Assembly: GCA_903897565.1 (NCBI GenBank)
Contig: CAIUCF010000154.1
Span: 1-10,268 of the forward strand
Length of the DNA: 10,268 nt
From: an uncultured Rhodospirillales bacterium
GTDB taxonomy: Bacteria > Pseudomonadota > Alphaproteobacteria > ATCC43930 > CGMCC-115725
Direction: 5' to 3'
Under the pieces are notes generated by a model. That model searched no databases. It was not told where the DNA came from and worked only from the letters and a program-made list of their open reading frames with translations. A program made the position numbers and the translations under genes. Position 1 is the stretch's first letter. The number at the start of each line of letters is the position of its first letter. Shown here piece after piece: positions 5,985 to 10,268 of this stretch.

Positions 5985-7646
5985 ATGAATGAAAGCAGCG
6001 GCCTCACGGATGGGGCGGATCGCTGGAAGATCGCCAGGCTCGTCGATTTCGTCGCCAACCTGCTCGGTTTCGCCCAGGGCTCGAATGCCCGCCAGGGCGA
6101 TGTGTTGAGCGAGATCGACGCCCGCGCGGAGCTGCTGTCGACGGCGGTCCAATCGGCCACGCGCCAGCTCGCGACCTCCGCTGCCATGGCCGCCGACCTC
6201 AACACCAAGCTTGCCGCCGAGACGCGGGACGCCGCGACGGCGATCAATACCGAACTCGCGGCCGCGGCCGATATGCTGGCGGGCAAGGTCACCGAGGTTC
6301 GCCGGGTGCTCCAGGAGATCTCCCAGATCGGCCATGCCCTTAACATCCTGTCGCTGAACGCGTCGATCGAGGCCGCACGCGCCGGCGAGGCCGGGGCCGG
6401 CTTCGCAGTGGTGGCGACCGAGGTCCGTGCCCTGGCCAAACGCACGTCCGAGAATGCCCGCGAGGCGGCGCAACGGGCCGATCTCAGCGAGATCCAGACG
6501 CGCATCGGCAGGGCGTCGAGCGACGCCGCGGCCCGGCTCCAGGTGTTGGAAGCCGCCGCGGGCGAAACCGTCGGGCAATTGGACGGCTTGTTCGCATCGC
6601 TCGGCCAGGAAGTGGTCGATATCGCCAAGAACGGCGGGGTAATCCGCGAGTCGGTCGAGATCGGCCGCGACTCGGTGACCCGGGCCGATGCGCGCATGAC
6701 ATGGGCGGCGGACGTCGCCGCCGGCGTCGGCCGGGGCATCGGCTCCGGCGCGCTCGACGCGGTGCTGGCGCGTAATGCGCTGCCGCAGGACCCCGGCTTC
6801 GACCTGCTCGATGACGTGTTGCGGCACAAGAAGCTCCGCGTCGCCATGGACTCCCAGGCGTTGGGCGTCTCGTTCCGGCTCAGGCCGGGCGAGCCGTTGC
6901 GCGGCCTCGATGTCGACTACGTCGCCGCCTTTGCGAAATGGCTTGGCGTGAGCTACGAGCTGGTCGAGGCGCCGTGGGATGTCTGCATCGAGCTGCCGGT
7001 CGCCGCGCAGCGTCAGGGCACGCCGCCGGTGCATCTGATGTGGAATCAGTTCCCGCCCTCGGCGCAGCACAGGCATCTCGCGTTCTCGCGACCTTACTGC
7101 GCGCTAGATTTCATCCTGGCGCGGCGTAAGGGCGATACCCGAATCCGCAGCGTCGCCGATCTCGAAGGCAAGGTCGTCGCCTATATCGCCGACGGCGCCG
7201 CCGCGGAGATGCTGACCGCGCAGGGCTTCCGCTGGCCGGCCAATGCCGGCACGCCGGGCGGCAGGGTACGGTTCGCGAATCTGGTGGGTTGGGTCGACCA
7301 GTCGCGGATGCATCAATGTCTGGCCGAGGGCAGCGTCGATGCCTTCATCACCGACCGACCGCTCTATTGGTGGGCCAGCACCGCGCCGGAAAGCCCATGG
7401 TCGAGCAAGGTCGAGGTCCTGCCCGGCACTATCGCGCCCTATCCCTGGCTCTACACCGTGGCTGTCGCCAATCAGCCGTCGAGCACGGCGTTGCTCGGCA
7501 AGATCAACAGTTTCCTCGCGGAATTCCTGCCGAGCCCGGAGCGGCAGGCGATCGAGGCGCGCTGGCAGGGTCAGAGCACCGGGTTCGATCCCGCCTGGCG
7601 GTTTCCGACCGGCACCAACACCGAAGCAAGCCTGAGGCGACCATGA
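5985..7646 (+). CDS. Soluble methyl-accepting chemotaxis-type receptor with C-terminal family-3 solute-binding domain
   Basis: 553-residue two-part protein. Residues 1 to about 260 are Ala-rich amphipathic helix containing the chemoreceptor signalling tip: LNASIEAARAGEAGAGFAVV (124-143) continuing into ATEVRALAKR, nearly the consensus that contacts CheA and CheW. Residues about 283-530 are a type-2 periplasmic-binding fold (SBP_bac_3): LRVAMDSQ start, LRGLDVDYVAAFAKWLGV, the AFSRPY strand (366-371), SVADLEGKVVAYI and VDAFITDRP (451-459). No transmembrane helix, signal peptide or HAMP domain is visible, and no CheR-docking pentapeptide ends the protein. The binding domain therefore appears to be cytoplasmic and downstream of the signalling coil, the reverse of the usual arrangement. 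The arginine that holds the ligand carboxylate in amino-acid binders appears to be Gln361; the opposing aspartate (Asp457) is kept. ATG 5985 is chosen for the AGGGAG nine bases upstream; GTG 5928 is the alternative. It overlaps the lactonase gene by ATGA. Confidence 0.86.
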   Translation: MNESSGLTDGADRWKIARLVDFVANLLGFAQGSNARQGDVLSEIDARAELLSTAVQSATRQLATSAAMAADLNTKLAAETRDAATAINTELAAAADMLAGKVTEVRRVLQEISQIGHALNILSLNASIEAARAGEAGAGFAVVATEVRALAKRTSENAREAAQRADLSEIQTRIGRASSDAAARLQVLEAAAGETVGQLDGLFASLGQEVVDIAKNGGVIRESVEIGRDSVTRADARMTWAADVAAGVGRGIGSGALDAVLARNALPQDPGFDLLDDVLRHKKLRVAMDSQALGVSFRLRPGEPLRGLDVDYVAAFAKWLGVSYELVEAPWDVCIELPVAAQRQGTPPVHLMWNQFPPSAQHRHLAFSRPYCALDFILARRKGDTRIRSVADLEGKVVAYIADGAAAEMLTAQGFRWPANAGTPGGRVRFANLVGWVDQSRMHQCLAEGSVDAFITDRPLYWWASTAPESPWSSKVEVLPGTIAPYPWLYTVAVANQPSSTALLGKINSFLAEFLPSPERQAIEARWQGQSTGFDPAWRFPTGTNTEASLRRP

Positions 7647-8521
7647 GCGGCGAAGTTTCTTGCGTCTTCGCCGCCGAGGCGGCGCTCGGCGAGGGTCCGG
7701 TCTGGATCGCGGCGGAGCAGGCGCTGTACTGGGTCGACGGCATGGCGCCGGCGGTGTTCCGCTATACGCCCGGTGATGGTCGCAACCTGCGTCTGCCGTG
7801 GCGCGTGCCCAGCCCCATCGGCTGCCTGGTGCCGCGCCGAGGTGGCGGATTTGTTCTTGGGCTCGGCGACGGCTTGTATATTCCGACCGCTGACGGGGCG
7901 CTTTCTAGGTTGCTCGATCTCGCCGTCGGCTGGCCGGAGAACCGGCTCAATGACGGCAAGCCGGATCGCGCCGGGCGGCTCTGGATCGGCAGTATCCATG
8001 CCGCCGAGTCGGCGCCGACCGGGCATCTGCACCGGGTCGGCCTTGGCCTGGAATGGTCAAGGGTCGACAGTGGTTTTATCTGTTCGAATGGGCTCGACTG
8101 GAGCCTGGACGATCGGATTCTCTATTTCGCCGATAGTGGCACCCGGACGATCTTCAGCTACGCCTTCGATCCGGTGACTGGCGGAATTGGCGCGCGACGG
8201 GTATTCGCGACACTCTCGGGCGCCGACGGAACACCGGATGGTCTGGTGGTGGACCGCGAGGGTTTCGTCTGGTGTGCGTGCTGGGATGGCTGGCAGATTC
8301 TGCGGTTCGCGCCCGATGGCCGGATCGATCGGCGCATCGCGGTGCCGGTGCAGCGTCCGACCAGCCTTGCCTTCGGCGGCGCCGATTACCGCACCTTGTT
8401 CGTGACCTCGGCGCGCATCGATCTCACGCCGGAGGAACTCGCCCGCGGCCCCCTCGCCGGGAGCCTGTTTGCGTTCACCCCCGGGGTTGCGGGACGCGCG
8501 CCCTTCGAATTCGTCGGGTAG
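7643..8521 (+). CDS. SMP-30/gluconolactonase/LRE-family protein
   Basis: 292-residue six-bladed beta-propeller enzyme of the regucalcin/gluconolactonase family, the usual length. The divalent-metal ligands are all visible at nearly the same positions as in regucalcin: Glu17 (LGEGPVW), Asn149 (CSNGLDWS) and Asp199 (TPDGLVVD). The substrate-side Arg101/Asn103/Asp104 (RLNDGKPD) are also present. The C-terminal PTSLAFGGADYRTLFVTSAR is diagnostic. Members hydrolyse sugar lactones (aldonolactone to aldonic acid) in the cytoplasm; some act on other lactones or organophosphates. The exact lactone is not predictable. ATG 7643 overlaps the receptor stop (ATGA) with GAGG five bases upstream, so translation is coupled. 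No signal peptide is seen. A cytoplasmic lactonase made together with a soluble receptor suggests that the sensed ligand and the enzyme's substrate or product are related, which is inference. Confidence 0.92.
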   Translation: MSGEVSCVFAAEAALGEGPVWIAAEQALYWVDGMAPAVFRYTPGDGRNLRLPWRVPSPIGCLVPRRGGGFVLGLGDGLYIPTADGALSRLLDLAVGWPENRLNDGKPDRAGRLWIGSIHAAESAPTGHLHRVGLGLEWSRVDSGFICSNGLDWSLDDRILYFADSGTRTIFSYAFDPVTGGIGARRVFATLSGADGTPDGLVVDREGFVWCACWDGWQILRFAPDGRIDRRIAVPVQRPTSLAFGGADYRTLFVTSARIDLTPEELARGPLAGSLFAFTPGVAGRAPFEFVG

Positions 8522-8522
8522 A

Positions 8523-8559
8523 AAGGCCTCCTCCGCCCCGAAAGGTGGAGAAGGACCTT
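8523..8559. terminator. Bidirectional terminator between the lactonase gene and recA
   Basis: Arms 8523-8537 and 8544-8559 pair over about 14 positions, with one mismatch, one bulged A and one G-T wobble, around a CCGAAA loop. The stem fills most of the 52-bp convergent gap. On the minus strand it is followed by TTT, which favours terminating recA; on the plus strand no T-run follows. Confidence 0.58.
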
Positions 8560-8573
8560 GGGCAGCGCGAGGA

Positions 8574-9641
<1,068 letters not shown>

Positions 9642-9686
9642 GTCTCTCCCCTTATTCCACACGGCCCGAGGCGATGCAACGAAGCA

Positions 9687-9715
9687 ACTGTACTTCGTTT
9701 GTTCCCGATGGACAA
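9687..9715 (-). promoter_or_regulatory. Predicted recA promoter
   Basis: On the minus strand TTGTCC (plus-strand 9710-9715) and TACAGT (9687-9692) stand 17 bases apart, each matching the sigma70 consensus at four of six positions. Transcription would start near 9680, giving a leader of about 40 nt. The LexA box abuts the -35 directly. Confidence 0.55.
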
Positions 9716-9730
9716 GAACGAAAAAAGAAC
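9716..9730 (-). promoter_or_regulatory. LexA (SOS) box upstream of recA, alphaproteobacterial GTTC-N7-GTTC type
   Basis: Read on the recA strand the site is GTTC-TTTTTTC-GTTC, an exact match to the direct-repeat LexA operator of alphaproteobacteria. It touches the predicted -35 at 9710-9715, a position that lets LexA exclude RNA polymerase. It supports DNA-damage induction of recA and the taxonomic assignment. Confidence 0.85.
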
Positions 9731-9794
9731 AATGGCCGCGACTCGTGGGAAACCCTCAGGGTTGCGTAAGGATGTCGCTGCCGGCCGAGCGATG

Positions 9795-10268
9795 CTAGCC
9801 TGACAGGCGCGATACCGGGAGCCGCACCGAGATCGTCAGACCCGCGGAGGCCCAATCACACGTCATCGTACCGTGGAGCGAGCCTTCGATAGCTGACCGC
9901 GACAGCTGGCTCCCGAATCCGGTAACGATAGCGGGAGAAGCTATTTCCGGGCCGTGGGCTTCGCTCCAGGTGAGCACGAGATCATGATCGTCGATCGCGC
10001 TATCGATCGAGAGGGTGCCTTTCGCGGCCGAGAGGCAGCCGTATTTGGCGGCGTTCGTTGCAAATTCATTGAGGGCGAGCGCCAATGCCGTCAACGCCTC
10101 TCCGCGAATCGGGATATCGGAACCGGCAATGATCGTTCGGCCGTTCCTGCCATCGGCGTGAGGGGCCAGGATCGCCTCGATCAAGGCGAATAATGTCGTG
10201 GCGCGGTCGGTATCTACCGCGCCCGAGAGATCGGGCAAGGTCAAGTCATGGGCGCGGGCCAGCGCCGC
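9795..10268 (-). CDS. HWE-family sensor histidine kinase, C-terminal catalytic part (cut by window end)
   Basis: The last 157 residues of a sensor kinase; the reading frame is open to the window edge, so the start and sensor domains lie beyond it. The fragment begins with the ALARAHDL segment that in HWE kinases follows the phospho-accepting His helix; the His box itself is outside. The ATP-binding domain shows the N-box ALNEFATNAAKYGCLS (Asn67 in the fragment), the WSE of the WxE motif that names the family, followed by HGP (101-106), and the GFGSQL ATP-lid strand (117-122). HWE kinases autophosphorylate and signal to response regulators, often in light, stress or general-stress pathways in alphaproteobacteria. 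The stop lies 65 bases from the recA LexA box on the same strand, but recA has its own promoter, so co-transcription is not required. The signal sensed is unknown. Confidence 0.88.
   Translation of the reverse strand, partial: AALARAHDLTLPDLSGAVDTDRATTLFALIEAILAPHADGRNGRTIIAGSDIPIRGEALTALALALNEFATNAAKYGCLSAAKGTLSIDSAIDDHDLVLTWSEAHGPEIASPAIVTGFGSQLSRSAIEGSLHGTMTCDWASAGLTISVRLPVSRLSG

Noticed and set aside
7289..7642. An N-terminal extension of the SMP-30 gene back to 7289
   Set aside because: The frame is open, but its residues are a low-complexity shadow of the receptor gene. The family start, the ribosome-binding site and the ATGA overlap all point to 7643.

Overview
This is a high-GC chromosomal segment of an alphaproteobacterium. 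The evidence is the eukaryote-type NADP isocitrate dehydrogenase, the RecA sequence, a GTTC-N7-GTTC LexA box upstream of recA (the alphaproteobacterial form of the SOS box) and an HWE-family histidine kinase. I cannot fix the genus. There are nine genes: seven complete and two cut by the window edges. I see no tRNA, rRNA, CRISPR array, insertion sequence or phage gene.

Layout. (1) 1-507: 3' end of icd (+), closed by a strong hairpin. (2) 598-2405: a fosmidomycin-resistance-type MFS exporter (+), meeting a TetR-family regulator (-) tail to tail; the two stop codons overlap. (3) 2406-3877: a compact control region with two face-to-face promoters and a 20-bp palindrome, then a two-gene operon (+) of a DsbA-fold 2-hydroxychromene-2-carboxylate isomerase/kappa-GST-like protein and a non-classical short-chain dehydrogenase. 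Regulator, operator and operon look like one inducible detoxification or catabolic unit. (4) 3878-4251: the only long non-coding gap, with two hairpins. (5) 4252-5895: an APC-superfamily amino acid/amine permease (+) with its own terminator. (6) 5985-8521: a translationally coupled pair (+), a soluble chemoreceptor carrying a C-terminal family-3 solute-binding domain and an SMP-30/gluconolactonase-type enzyme. (7) 8523-9730: recA (-) with a bidirectional terminator, a promoter and a LexA box. (8) 9795-10268: C-terminal catalytic half of an HWE histidine kinase (-).

The flanks (icd, recA, the kinase) are core genes; everything between is accessory in character. The most unusual element is the chemoreceptor at 5985-7646. 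It has no transmembrane segment, signal peptide or HAMP domain, and it places what is normally a periplasmic binding fold after the cytoplasmic signalling coiled coil. It shares an ATGA overlap with a lactonase-family gene and follows a permease, so these three genes could form a sense-and-metabolise module. That is inference; no substrate can be named from the sequence.
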